Assembly: GCA_030704615.1 (NCBI GenBank)
Contig: CM060731.1
Span: 43,958,001-44,022,000 of the forward strand
From: Takakia lepidozioides
Lineage: Eukaryota; Streptophyta; Takakiopsida; Takakiales; Takakiaceae
DNA: 64,000 nucleotides
Reading direction: 5' to 3'
Both the position numbers and the translations under genes were made by a program. Within the stretch, counting starts at the first letter, position 1; every line of letters begins with the position of its first letter. A model generated the notes under the pieces. That model was not told the DNA's origin and searched no databases. It was given only the letters and a program-made list of their open reading frames with translations. Below, in pieces: positions 11,293 to 29,100 of the stretch.

Positions 11293-11800
11293 CCTGCATG
11301 ACTCAAAAGGTTCTTAGGTACAAAACAACATTGATGATCAATCCACGGACTAAATCTCAAAGCCCCTACGTACATACTTCAACGAAAGACCTCTCCATGA
11401 GGAGGATTCTTGCCACAAATTCACAGGGTTTTTTGTGAGTTTGTTGGCCCTCCATGTCATACAATGTACAGGCACTGTTGCAACAGATATGGCAACTTGA
11501 AACCAGGTGCAATTCCTACCATCTTTTATGCATGGAATACCGAGTTACGCTTCTGACAACTGTGCTTACATTTACACCGAGTGAGTTACAATACGAACAA
11601 TTTGTTATAACCCTCTGGTTGTTTGCAACCTCATATGCACCCCCAAACACAAAACATCTTTGCTCCATTTCTGTCTAAAGAGACAAAAGTATCCCTTCCT
11701 TCATAATAGAAAGACCCTGCTCCTTGGAAATGCAAAAAAAGGGTGGCTCACTGTCGTGCCTCAATGATCCCCCTCTACCAGGGCTTGCCACATACATTTG

Positions 11801-11907
11801 CCTAGCTGCTTCCAGCTTCTCAGATTGAACATCCACACACAGGTTTATGGTACATGTTAATCCATAGTGCCTCACTGGGACTCTTGTGCTTGAAATCTGG
11901 TTCTCTG
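11801..11907 (-). repeat. Arm of a diverged inverted repeat (partner 9816-9924)
   Basis: This is the reverse-complement partner of 9816-9924. It lies inside an 85-residue minus-strand ORF (11675-11932) upstream of the PPR N-terminal fragment on the same strand. It could be part of the same dead gene. Confidence 0.7.
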
Positions 11908-12149
11908 AGATTAACCTACACTCACATTCCATCCCTACCGCCTTCAGCTATCCTTGCTTCCACAAACAAAATTAAATACAATCTCCATGCTGCTGCAGGT
12001 AGCTAACAATGACAACCCAATACACAACAAACATCCCACAACCTTCCAAACACTAGTTCCTTCTCTGAATTGCTGGCAAGAAACAATAAAATTATTGAGC
12101 ATTGACAAACTGACATTGCTTTCATACTATAAAGCATGAGGTCGACTCC

Positions 12150-14200
12150 AGCACTGCTTCTTGAAGCCCTCTAGCTTACAAGTGATGTGATATATGTGAA
12201 AGTGGGTTGTCCAGCCACAGAAATTGAATGCGAAGTGTTTTCTAAAATGCCTGAACGAGATATCTTTACATGGAATATAATGATGGCAGGATATGCCAAG
12301 CATGGCTGTGGTAAGGAGGCCTACGAGATTATGAGCAAATGATACGGGAAGGGGTGGTGCCCAACACGGTCACGTTCACCTGTGTTCTCAATACATGTGC
12401 CAGCCTGGCAGCCCTGAAGAAGGGCAGAGAGGTCCACAATGACATCATCATAGCCGGATTTGTGCCAGACATCATTCTGGAGACTGTCCTTGCTGACATG
12501 TATGCTAAATGTGGGAGCATGAAGGATGCACGTCAAGTGTTTGAAACCATGGCTAAGCGAAATGTGGTCTCATAGAATGCAATGATCTTAGGATATTCTC
12601 AGCATGGATGTGGTATGGAGGCCCTGGAACTATTTGAACAAATGCAACAGGAAGGTTTGAAGCCAAACGTGTCCTCATGGAATGCAATGATAGTAGGACA
12701 TGCTCAGCATGGGCATGGTAGAGAGGCTTTGGCAATGTATGGAGAGATGATTCGGGAAGGTGTGATGCCTGACAGGGTCACATTCATTTGTGTGCTCAAG
12801 GCATGTGCCAGCTTGGCAGCCCTGGAGAAGGGCAAAGAGGTCCATGCTAACATCATCAAAGCTGGAATTGTGCCAGATATCATCCTCGAGACTGCCCTTG
12901 TGGACATGTATGCCAAATGCGGGGGCTTGAAGGATGCACGCCACGTGTTTGACAATATGGCTGCCCGGAATGTCGTCACATGGAATGTGATGAGCACAGG
13001 ATATGCTCAGTTTGGGTGTGACGTTGAGGTTCTGGCAATGTATGAGCAAATGATGACACCCGACAACATGACATTCACTTGCGTTCTGAATGCGTGTGCC
13101 AGCCTGGCCACCTTGGGAAAGGGCAAAGAGGTTCATGCTGACATCATCAAAACTGGTCTCCCCTCGTCTATAAATTTGGATAATGCCCTTGTTGACATGT
13201 ATGCCAAATGTGGGAACCATGAGGATGCACGTCAAGTGTTTGACAATATGGCTGAGCGTAATGTGGTCTCATGGAATTCGATCATAGCTGGATATGCTCA
13301 GCATGGGTGTGGTAGGGAGGCTGTTGTGACCTACGAGGAAATGATTCGACAAGGGCTCACACCAGACGAGATCACTTTCACCTGCATTCTCAAGGCGTGT
13401 GCCAGCCTGGCAGCCCTGGGAAAGGGCAAAAACGCTCATGCCGACATCGTCAAAGCTGGATTTCGGTCAAATATTATTCTGGAGACTGCCCTTGCTGACA
13501 TGTATGCCAAATGTGGGAGCATGACGGATGCTCATCAAGTGTTTGACAATATGGCTCAGCGGAATGTGGTCTCATGTCCAGAACACCATCATTGCAGGAT
13601 ATGCTCAGCACGGGTGTGGTAGGGGGGCTTTTGAGATGTATGAGCAAATGATTAGGGAAGGGGTGACGCCTGATGAAGTAACATTCATGTGGGTTCTCAA
13701 TGCTTGTGCCATCCTGGCAGCTCTGGAGAAGGGCAAAGAGGTCCATGCTCACATTATCAAAGCTCGATTGGTGCGAGACGACCCTTGCTGACATGTATGC
13801 CAAATGTGGGAGCATGAAGGACGCATGTTAAGTGTTTGACAACATGGCTCAACAAAATGTGGTCACATGGAACGTGATCACTGTAGGTTATGCTCAGCAT
13901 GGGTGTGCTATGGAAGCCCTTCGAGGATTTGAGCAAATGCAACTGGAAGGGTTGAAGCTGGACAGTATCACCTTTATATGTCTTCTCTCTGCATGGCAAT
14001 TGGATGAAGCAGAGAATTTTATCAGCAAAATGCCAATTGAACCAGATGCTATGGTGTGGCGGGCCTTGCTTGGTGCCTGTAGAATCTATGGCAACCTTCA
14101 GGTGGCAGAACGCGTGGCAAAATCCCTTCTCAAGTGCCATCCAATGGACACTGTAGCTGATATGGTGCAGATTGAGGACGATTGGGTGCTCAGAGGGTGA
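12150..14200 (+). pseudogene. PLS-class pentatricopeptide repeat pseudogene
   Basis: At least six P-L-S repeat triplets are recognisable, each carrying forms of VDMYAKCG, ARQVFDNMA, NVVSWN and ACASLAALEKGKEVHA. The 3' end shows E-domain residues (DEAENFISKMPIEPDAMVW, GACRIYGN). Intact copies bind organellar transcripts and act in editing or splicing. Damage is extensive. A TAG at 12573-12575 replaces the Trp of a SWN motif. A frameshift of about four bases lies near 13575, a deletion near 13780, and a TAA at 13829-13831 replaces Gln. An internal deletion joins LLSA directly to WQLDEAENF and removes the start of the E domain. No DYW domain follows. The repeats are similar to each other at DNA level, which suggests recent internal duplication. 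Confidence 0.92.
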
Positions 14201-15612
14201 TCCACTTTGGAGTGGCCGGGGAACATCCAGCATATGGATGGGTGTGGACTCATTCTCTTACTTGGAACAAGAGTGCGAAAGGTTCGAGTGCCCCATGGGT
14301 AATCAGGTGACTCACTGGCCACCTTTATGGATGAATGTTTATTGTGGATGAAACTACTTGGTGGATCATCCTGCAGTTGACCAAACTCAGTGTATTGCCC
14401 CTCAAAATCTAGAGAGGCTACTCGAAGATTCCCCAAATCTCTCCGCCACCTTTTGGTGCTCCCAGTCTCTATTTTGTGTACACTTGTATGAAATCCATAT
14501 CCTTCGTGGACTTCTGTCACAAGGCTCAGGGGCAGACTAGTGAGTATATCAGGATTATCCCTTCCTATTGCTGTTCTTTTCCTTGTGGAGCTTCCCATGG
14601 ATGTTATGAAGTTTCTTTCTTGCTTTGTTGACCGGTAGGTGAGCTGAGATTTTTCCACTGTATCTAAGCAAAATGGATATGTCTTTGAGGGGTGCTGTAG
14701 TTTCAGAATTCAAAGAAAGAGCTCATTCTCACAATCAAAAGTATCCCTTCTCCCCTCTCCAAGTGCCCTCAATGTAGATGTTAACAAAGCTATGGCAAAA
14801 CATAGGCCCATGCATATAGATGTACACATATGAGATAATCAATGTCCATTAGAGCTATCAATTGCGCACTCTGAGTGCTGTCAAATTACTCACAGCCATA
14901 ATACCTCCTTACATCCTTTTGATGGGATTTTTGTATGTCCCACCACAATTGCAAATGCAATCATTTTGTGACTTACACTTGAATTTTGATTTATTGTTTC
15001 GCACTGAACTTAAGTCCCTGCTCCACTTGCAGAGGAGCCTATGGAGGGCCACCTCGCCCACAACTAAAATTGCATCATGCCCCCTTTCCCTTTGTAGGGT
15101 AAAGTATCATGATTGTCTGCAGAGGATCTCTTGGATATGCACCTAAAGAAACTGCAGTGGAGTGGAAAAACGTATAACTCTACGGTAATGTAGAGACAGA
15201 ATTGCGCAGACACTTATATGCCCTGGATGACATTATAATTGGCTGTTAGCAAGCGAAGGCCTTCTCAGTGATGCTTATAAGCGTACATTAGCATCCATGG
15301 AAGATGGTTCGTCCATTGAAGATGGTAGTAGGAAGAGGAGCATCAAAGTGTGAGCCAAGGGAGTCAAAAGGACTATGCTAGTGTCCAAGAATAACAACTC
15401 TACCTTAGTGAGATGTACTTCCTGGCTGGTCTTAGATCTCCTGCTTGTTCGTGTCTCAAATGGCCAAAAGTGGAGGTAATAGCTCGAACTGGGTTGAATT
15501 CTTTGCCCTGTAGCCGCCTTGTCTGAACAAGCGTTTCTGTTGGGAATGCTGATCTTATTTAGTAAACAGTTTCTGTCTGATTTCATTGCGAGTACATGTG
15601 GTTGTGGTGTAG
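14201..15612. other. Gene-free stretch with an element copy
   Basis: I see no supported gene. A diverged copy of the dispersed element (GTGGAGCTTCCCATGGATGT, TATGAAG) lies at about 14570-14622. Other ORFs here have no family features. Confidence 0.45.
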
Positions 15613-16134
15613 GTGGGGTGTGAGAGCACAGTGGAAGATCTAATGGAGGAGCCAGTCCAGCAGATGATACATGGAGAGGGCTACAGACCCCTTCCAGTCA
15701 GAAGTTGGAAGCGATGCCCTTTTATCCAGGCTTCAAGAAGGTCAGAGTTTCGTCCCATCCCGGCCAATGTCTCACCCGAGATCAGGCGACTACCAGAGAA
15801 TATCCGAACATCCCTCACGGGCTGCAAGTCGTTCCAGCCCCCACAGATTGCTGAGTATAACAATCTCTTACGGCGCGATGGAAAGCTAGTGAGTGGAATC
15901 GACAAGGTGGTGGCGCGGTGTAAGACAAAGCCCGGAAGACTGTACCATAAGTTTGATTCTCTTTGTGCACTAGCAACCTCCAAGGCCGGCAGGCTCTTGC
16001 TGATTCAGCACCGCGATCTCAATCATGTGTTCTATGCTCTGTGCTTCCATCCTATGCACAAGCTGTACAATGAAATGCTGGACAAGTACGAGCGTCGATG
16101 GAGCGCTGTTTTTGACTCCTATGGAAAGCCCTGA
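15613..16134 (+). CDS. Unrecognised 173-residue ORF
   Basis: This is the longest unexplained frame in the region. The start shown is the first codon after a possible splice acceptor (GTGTAG at 15607-15612), not an ATG. The protein is basic, with no signal peptide or membrane segment. Residues 75-115 are polar, and residues 120-173 (LYHKFDSLCALATSKAGRLL through LDKYERRWSAVFDSYG) look like an amphipathic, soluble helical region. I do not recognise a family. It could be the last exon of a gene with upstream exons, or chance. An element copy follows at 16186. Confidence 0.35.
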   Translation: MGCESTVEDLMEEPVQQMIHGEGYRPLPVRSWKRCPFIQASRRSEFRPIPANVSPEIRRLPENIRTSLTGCKSFQPPQIAEYNNLLRRDGKLVSGIDKVVARCKTKPGRLYHKFDSLCALATSKAGRLLLIQHRDLNHVFYALCFHPMHKLYNEMLDKYERRWSAVFDSYGKP

Positions 16135-16185
16135 GATGGAGTCTGGAAGGTGGCTAGGAATGGAAATTAGGCGCTTGGATCTTTC

Positions 16186-16260
16186 TCTCCTCTAAGCTCT
16201 ATGAGCTTTCCGCGGACGTTATAAAGTACCATTTCATTCATTTCTCCTCTCAAGCAAAAT
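16186..16260 (+). repeat. Copy of the GACGTTATAAAGTA dispersed element
   Basis: The stretch contains TAAGCTCTATGAGCTTTCCG, then CGGACGTTATAAAGTACCAT and a TTTCATTC tail. It closely follows the unrecognised ORF and may lie in its 3' region. Confidence 0.75.
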
Positions 16261-16589
16261 CAGGTTAAACTGAAATCTTCAGTTCTATCAGGCTGCAAAG
16301 AGCCAACTTCCAAGTTGGGTTCGCCAGAAGCAGAACTGACAATCCACATTGTGCCCCAGACATATTTCTAGCCCAGTCACAGCACGCGGACCTACACATT
16401 GAGGCGCCAGAACATCAGGATTGCTCAAGCGCAGGAATTCTACTCTTCCCTGCACAGTCATAGAGCTTTTTGTTTATGGTTTAAATTTTGGTTGTTAAGA
16501 AGCTAGAGGTTCAAGACTATTAGAACAGCCAGTTCCGTTGAAACTCTGGCATTCTTCGCGAGATACCCATAGCTTGAGAACAGTGCAGT

Positions 16590-16640
16590 AAACAGGACGG
16601 ACGTTATAAAGTACCATTTCCATTCTCTCTCCTTTCACCC
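16590..16640 (+). repeat. Truncated copy of the GACGTTATAAAGTA dispersed element
   Basis: Only the core GGACGTTATAAAGTACCATT and the pyrimidine-rich tail remain. A still weaker relative (GGAGCTTCCCATAGATGTTT) is at 16816-16835. Confidence 0.65.
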
Positions 16641-19600
16641 AGTTCTGCGTCTCCCGAGTGCATTGTCTCCTTCCACCTGTTTCTTCCTTCTCCCTGTGGC
16701 ATGCCGTAAGCTCCTTTCCTCCAAGTTTTCTTCACGTTTTCATGCAGCGATGTAGGTCTGCTTGTCTAGAAAATCCTTTCTATGTGATGAGGTCTTGTCC
16801 CCATTGAAAGCTGTTTGGAGCTTCCCATAGATGTTTTTGGTTCCTATTTGTCGTTCATTCAGAGAGTGCAGGCGATCCTGTTCCACGACTTCCGTCTAGA
16901 ATTATTCCACACCGACTTTTGCTTCCTTGGGAGGCTCTCCTTCCCCACACTTTGTACCACGTCGACTTCGACCTCGTCTAAGTACAAGGCTACTTTTGTT
17001 GGGCTTCAGTGGATTGTGTATTCGTGAAAATCTGTCAAGAATCAAAACTCAGCTCTGCGTTGACAGTCCTTTGGTGCAAGCATTCGTGTGCACCATACCC
17101 TTCTCAGCACTAGACATACAGCAGCATTCACACACAAGTAAACAAGCAACAGACAAAGGGAAACTGACACCCATTCCCATTGCGGTTTGTGCCCCACGGA
17201 CATGTATGCCCCCCATCATCTCAGTGCTTGTCAACACTGCGGGTTCAAATCCACATTCTCATCGTGGCTCTCCAGTCTCAAGACGCTTAAGCATTACGGG
17301 CATGCCCACATCGATACACATTGCCCTCACCACCAAGAATGAATCGCCCTTCCGTGCTCAATTTCCATTCACTTGACTGAGTTTCAAGACCGAAGAAGTG
17401 GGTAGATCAGCGGGTAGCCGATCTCAACTGTCAAGGTCTTGTTCCCTTTGGCCATAACCTCTTCTCTCTCTGGGCCGACAGAGCAGAATTTTATTAGTGA
17501 TTTCAGGACTATCTGTACGGGAAACTGGTTGAAAACATTGGAGATGAGTTTGAGGGAATCATTGAAGAGTTTCGAGGATAATCATAGACAGCAGTGTATC
17601 ATTGAAGGATAATTCAGATTGAATCTCCACAGATCATCCACAGACACTTCAGAGACTTTTCATCACTGTTGTAAATCTGAGACATCAGAGATTGAATCTT
17701 CAGGACGGATTGGATTTCGCTTGCCTTGTAAAAACACTCCTGGAAATTGAATGGGAGGTGGCAGTTTGACAACATGATGTAGAAAATAAGACACCTTAGC
17801 AGACAGAATTACTAACCAATTTCAGTCGGAAATAATCGTGGAGGAAGTTTGAAATTGAAGACTTTCAGTCTAAGAAGAAGAAGAAGAAGAAGAAGAATTT
17901 TCTTACGTCCACGGGAGAGGGAGAGGGAGAGGGAGAGGGAGCACAATTGATAGCATTCAAGGGTCCTCGTCATGTCGGCCACAACTGGCCTCGACAGTAT
18001 GTCTGTTGCTCCGCGCCTCAGTCGGGCCGTACAGAAGCTAGAGCGATGGGCCCTTCACAAACGGAGGTGTTAAATCCCGCTCCTTTTTTCATTTTCATGT
18101 CCGTTTTCGTATATCTCGAATGGAATTGTTTGCTGAATGTGAGAAGAAGCTTTCACATTGATCTGTAACCAGTGCAACCATAATCATTTCAAAGTTAATG
18201 ATTAGACAAACGTGGCCCGGATCTAGTTTACTCTCCTTACATATGCAGCCTGATAATACTCCGTGGTGTTGGGTTCCGCTTCTGCACCTGTCTGATTGTG
18301 TCCTTTTTTGCTGGATATTGATGAGTTTGTTTTTCAAGGCAAGAGTAGAAAGTAAGTATTGATCTTGGGATGCCAGTGAGACCCATGAAAGTGTATCTTG
18401 GGAGAAGATCAACCCCCGGACAGACTTGAAAGTGCTCACCTACAAAAACCTGTCTTCCAGTGTACCTGGTATAGTGATTTCTTGCCCTTGAATCATCTCT
18501 CTGGGTTGATTCCTACTAGATTTCCTCAAATTTTTTATCTGCATGCGAAGGTGTCTGCCATTACACACACACTAGTAGTCACCAAACCAAGCAAGAGGGC
18601 GAGATGAGAAGTTCCCTGGGGATAAGTAAGAGAGGGACATACATCTGATAAATGCATGAATGCCAACTGCTCTAAAGGTTGATACAGCCAGCTTGTGTTT
18701 GTAACGGCAACTTACAAATATCTGTCTCTTACCAGTGTGGAAATTTGAAGAAACTTCCCTTTGGTTACCACTCCTCTCAAACTTGGGATACCTCCTTGTG
18801 CATTCAAATTTGTAAGGACGGAAAGAGGGGTATACAACCAGCATATGCAGTGTAGGTTTGGAGTATCTATTAGGATTTACGCCAGTGCAGTTTGTCTTAA
18901 TGTAATATTGTAATACTCGAGTTTTGAATTGCACTATGGGTCTATGTGTTGGTTTCTGACAGACCACGACAAATGCAAGATACTTCTCAACAAGCTTGTG
19001 GTAGTCGAGGTTTGCGGTATCCTGGGAAGGGCGTTGGGCTCCACCGATCCCAAGTACGCTTTCTACTGACCTCATCACAGTCAGGGATTGAAGAGGAAAC
19101 TGACACTGGTATATAATGGGGGTGAGATTTCCGGATGGTTGTTATTTGTGTCGTGCATTGGATATACTGCATGTGCAGAATGCTTAAGGGGTCTACTGGA
19201 TTTCTCAATTAAGCGGTGTGTTTAGTTTTCCTTAGACTGAGCCCACTGAATTGAGCATCTTTGGTATGTGGATTTGAAGCTTTCCAGTGAATGAAGCATT
19301 CGATGTCCTTGGGACTTGCCGTGTTTAATTTCTCCAATGGTAATAAACTTGTGAGAACTTCTGGAAAGGAAAGAGAGAAGTAATCTTACCCAATTTTCCG
19401 TTGCACATCTTCCTCAGTCAAGGAGCTGTGCTAGAGTTCAAACAAAATTGTGGAAAACACACCAGCTCGAACCCTGTTTTAGCAAGCTATCTAACAATAT
19501 GTCTCAGGCGGGTGTTATATTCAGTAGAAATGCAGTCACCTGTGCAACCTGCAATAATTTTGAGTTGTAGACACAACCTTGGATGAAAGGTATATTTTGA

Positions 19601-19727
19601 GCTCTGGCTGTCCAGTTTCAAAGTGTGAAAGAGACATGCTTAGAGTGGTGCCGCACATGCTCATTCAAAGTTACTTAGTCATTCTTTTGCTTACAGTTTT
19701 GCTCAGTACTTTTGTGTTGCTGTGCAG
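16641..19727. other. Gene-free stretch
   Basis: I searched this interval for the N-terminal exons of the downstream UGPase, especially the glycine-rich NGGLGT and GCTGPKS motifs, and did not find them. Apart from the microsatellites at 17873-17941 I see nothing definable. Confidence 0.45.
17873..17941. repeat. Two adjacent microsatellites
   Basis: An (AAG)n run occupies 17873-17896, and a (GGGAGA)n run of about five units occupies 17912-17941. Both are purine-rich on the plus strand. Confidence 0.9.
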
Positions 19728-25265
<5,538 letters not shown>

Positions 25266-26193
25266 GTCTTCTCTCACATCCTGGATGATTGGGCAAGTAA
25301 GTCAATATTCAAAGGTAATAGCAAGACACAACTTAGTGGCTATGATGGTGTGAAGCTCATGTCTGAGTTTCTCCTAGTTTTGCATTGACCAGTTACCCAT
25401 CTTTGGTGATGGCAGTTCTTTGGCCGATTTGGATTTGGAGTGCGCACAATGGAGCCAGGAGAGAGAATGTGACCCAGACACTTTCGAAGAAGAAGATTTT
25501 CCCTCTTCTCCTCCAGACTGGTTGGAATTAGATGTGGAGACATACGAGCGCCGGAAGAACGAGTTGGTTGGGAAGCCAGTGTGGGTGCAGGATGTTCAAG
25601 ATGAGGACCTTCAGCAGCTTGGCTACTCCTCTTGGAAAGCATATGTTGTGGAATCTTGCATGACCAATTGGTGACTTTTGATATGGAGTACTACCTGCTT
25701 GCTCAGGATTGTAACTGTACCCAACTTAGTGATCCAGCACCTTATGCTGTATGGGAGGCAGCTTGTGAACAATTTGTAGGAACTGCAGATAATCATAAAA
25801 ACACACAGAAGTGGATCTGACTCCACCGCAAGTGTCTCCATGCATGTTTGTGTCGTCAAAGCTCAACCCTTTCTACTCGTGCTCATTGAAGCCTGCAAAG
25901 TGTGATGGAAGTAGTCTTGCAAGAAGCAACAAACCGAAAGCCTTGGGAACGCACCAGTTTACAAATAACCAAAATCTCTGTAGCTTCACGATAACCATGT
26001 TCATCGCTGTTTACACCGAGGCCCACATTTCCGTCCAAATCCTAAGCCCTGAACCCTGGCCCTAAATGCCTGGGATTATTAGCTATGGCGGTAGTTGGGT
26101 TGTGAAGAGAGTGTGTAGAGAAGGGGGCTCTGGAGAAGCTGGACTGGCTCTTTCCCTCTCCTCATAGAAGTGCAGGATTTTAAAGATGAAGGC
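25266..26193. other. UGPase-RH22 interval with one small unrecognised ORF
   Basis: Within this interval a frame from about 25415 to 25674 (84 residues from the first ATG at 25420) encodes an acidic, tryptophan-rich peptide with EEEDFPSSPPDWLELDVETY and PVWVQDVQDEDLQQLGYSSW. An acceptor-like GGCAG precedes it. It starts only about 150 bases after the UGPase stop and could be a separate small gene or a last exon. I do not recognise it. The remainder shows no feature. Confidence 0.35.
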
Positions 26194-29100
26194 ATGGCTT
26201 TGAAGTCCGCACAGCAGTCCATGGTCCTTGTACGCCACTCTTGGTGCTTGATCCCGCATCTCTCATCCCTCACAAGTTTAAAGCCCGGGAAATTTTTGCA
26301 TGGGTCCCGTGTGAAGGAATCCAGAATGGAGCTCCTGGCGCTGGAAGCTGTGCCATTTTTAACTCGGCCACCATCCATGCCCCTTCTTTCCCCGATCTTC
26401 GGACTTGCCAGACCCACATGGAGTCATTGTGCCATGCTGTCTGTGAAGAAACTGTATTCAACTTCATTCAAAGGATTCACGCTGAAGGCTGTTCCTTCGG
26501 GTGGGCGGAAAGTGCAGGGTCTTGCGCTTAGTAAACGCATAGCTAATACAGCGACGAAAAATTCACTGGAGGTAGACTCATTTCTTGCGGACCCGAGTAT
26601 CACATGGAGATCGCTGGGGCTCTCAAAACAGATTGCGGATGCCTTGGAACGGGCAGAGCTACAACATCCATCTTTGGTACAGGTACTTTCTTCTAACTTC
26701 CTACTTCCTTTCCTGTTTGTCCGAGTAACAATTCTTTGTCTACCTTAAGCATCTGCATGACGGGTGATAGACTCCCCTGCGTTAACTGTCATGATTGTGT
26801 CGTGCATGAAGTCAACCCTGCTAATAGTAAAACTCCAGGTCTCAGGGTGTTCGTTTCTTGAAGCATGTGCTTGTTTACTTTTAGTCGTCACACACACCTA
26901 CAGATCCTCCAGTGTTTAGAGTAGGAATTTGGGAGCAGGCCCATTCATTCTAAGTGCAAGGCTTAAGCTCAGAGTTACTGATCTGCAAATAAGGGGCAAC
27001 CAGATGCGCAAAATGACAACTGGATTAGATATGTAGGCCTCCCAAAGTTAACAGATTTTGGGTAGACTCCAATCGTAGTCTCCTGGTGGGCAATTTCACA
27101 GGCGGTGTCAATCCCGTTGATCTTATCAACTGGAGATGTAATAGTGGCAGCGGAGACTGGCAGTGGGAAAACACATGCCTATCTGGCCCCCATCTTCCAC
27201 AAGCTCCACGATTTGCAGCAGGCTGCAGATGATGATGAGAAGCTGAGCCCCACAGAGTTTGGTAGAAGGCGCCACAAGTTCGCCCTAGTGCTCTGCCCCA
27301 ATGCCACACTGTGCCAGCAGGCTGCTGACATGGCAAATGCACTGCAAAACAGTGCTGGAGATCCCTTGTTGCAGGTAGCAGTTATTTGTGGAGGCAAGGT
27401 GAGGGGCATCCTTCCTCTCTCCCCTGCTTACATGCATGTAGCAGTCCGCTTGTGTGCAACATTGGGGGTTCGATTTGTTCTTTGGTTTCAATGGTTTTAC
27501 AATGTTGTTCTACTGTGTGCCGTAGGCCTGCTGTGCCTCTGGTGGACATATTACATCATTTTATCTTTTCTTTGTTTCTTTTGTTTGGGACACCTATGAA
27601 GCTTAATAATTTCTGACCAGAAAGGTCGGTTTGAAGAGATCTATTGGCAGATCCATTTAGGGCTTGATTTGGCATGTAGTTTGACTGACTGAGTGTCACA
27701 TGTTTGGTGAACAGGGCTGGCCCATTTATCCACCAGATCTGGTGGTAGCAACTCCAGCAGCACTGGTAAACAACCTATTTGCATTTGATCCTAGGCGACG
27801 CCGCCGCAGTGCTTTTGTTCGGGATTTGGTGTTTGTGGTAGGTTCTCTCTCCCTCTCTCTCTAACTCTCTCTTGGGTGTATGCCCTTAAGGCTACGGCAA
27901 ACACCGCCTTATGAGTACATTCGCTCTCTAACTCATGTTTTTTGAATCTGAAATATAAAGGTGGTGCTACAACCAAACTATCGCCACATGGTACAAGGAA
28001 GTGCAGTAAGTACATCTATGGCTTTAGAAGCTTCTTTGGAGAAGTGGATTAGTGGTCAAATGTAAGCCTGATTGGTCGCCATGACAAGATCCAAGCAAAT
28101 TGGATTACACATTGTAGAAATTTGAATGGCGAATGCCTTGGGATTTTTTTTGTGGTACTGAATGATCCTACACCTTTATATTTCTTGTGACAAAAAAGGG
28201 CAGGTATTTGATGAGGCAGACATGCTACTCGGGGGAGGTTTTGTACGGGAAGTTGGGCGCCTTATAGACATTCTCCGGTTGGAAGAGAAACAGCTGTCAA
28301 GGGCATGGGAGTTAGAGAAGGTTCAAGGGACAAGGAAGGTTCAGGGAGAATACCAACCTTGGACTGACTTCCTTCCAGCAGAGGGAGAAGAAAGCGATGA
28401 GAATTCTGAGGTAGAAGGAGGGGCCTCCGGCTGGTCAGAAGCCCTTGATGATGAGCCCAGTTGTTCTGGAGGTTGAACTTCTCTCTCTTTGTTCCTCTCC
28501 CTCTTGTGTACCATAGCCAACCTTCTAACCTGTATCGAGGAGTATGCTGGATCCTTGCAGATGATAGATGATCTGAAGTCTATGGGTTGCAAATGCAGCT
28601 TTTTAAAGTAAGTGCTTTAAACAAAACAGAACAAGAAGTGTGACTCAGTGGTACCTGCTTGCTTAACTCCTAAAGGCCCAATTGACCCGTTTTTGGTCGA
28701 TGGCCATCATTTTAACCGTGTGCAGCTTCTTGTTAGTTTGCTTTGTGGTATCTCAACTCAGTAACATACCTGCTGGTAGTAAACATCATCAGTGAAGACA
28801 GTAGGCACATCAGAGAATATGACGATTGTAGTGGTTCGAATGTGGCAAATGTGTACAGATATCAATGAAATGGTTCACGGCCCTGGGAAGCAGGGGGAAT
28901 TGGACAGAAGGGTTGCTTGGCTGAGGGCTAAAAAGCAATACAAGAGGAGTAAGCAGTACGTATTTGTGGCAGCCACTCTCCCTCAAAGTGGAAAGAGGAC
29001 ACCTGGGGCAGTCCTGAAGCAGAAGTTTCCTGAAGCCAGCTGGGTAAATGGCCGCCTACTCCATCGCCATAATCCAAGGTTTGTCCCTCACTCCTCTTGT

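Noticed and set aside
12675-13235. Long minus-strand ORFs opposite the PPR pseudogene
   Set aside because: They are antisense shadows of the PPR repeats, as shown by the same periodicity.
12600-13800. Regularly spaced similar units that could suggest a satellite or CRISPR-like array
   Set aside because: The units are about 300 bases long and encode PPR motifs in frame; they are protein repeats.
19600-19640. Possible remnant of the UGPase GCTGPKS motif (GCPVSK)
   Set aside because: The match is only a few residues, in poor context and without a usable splice donor.
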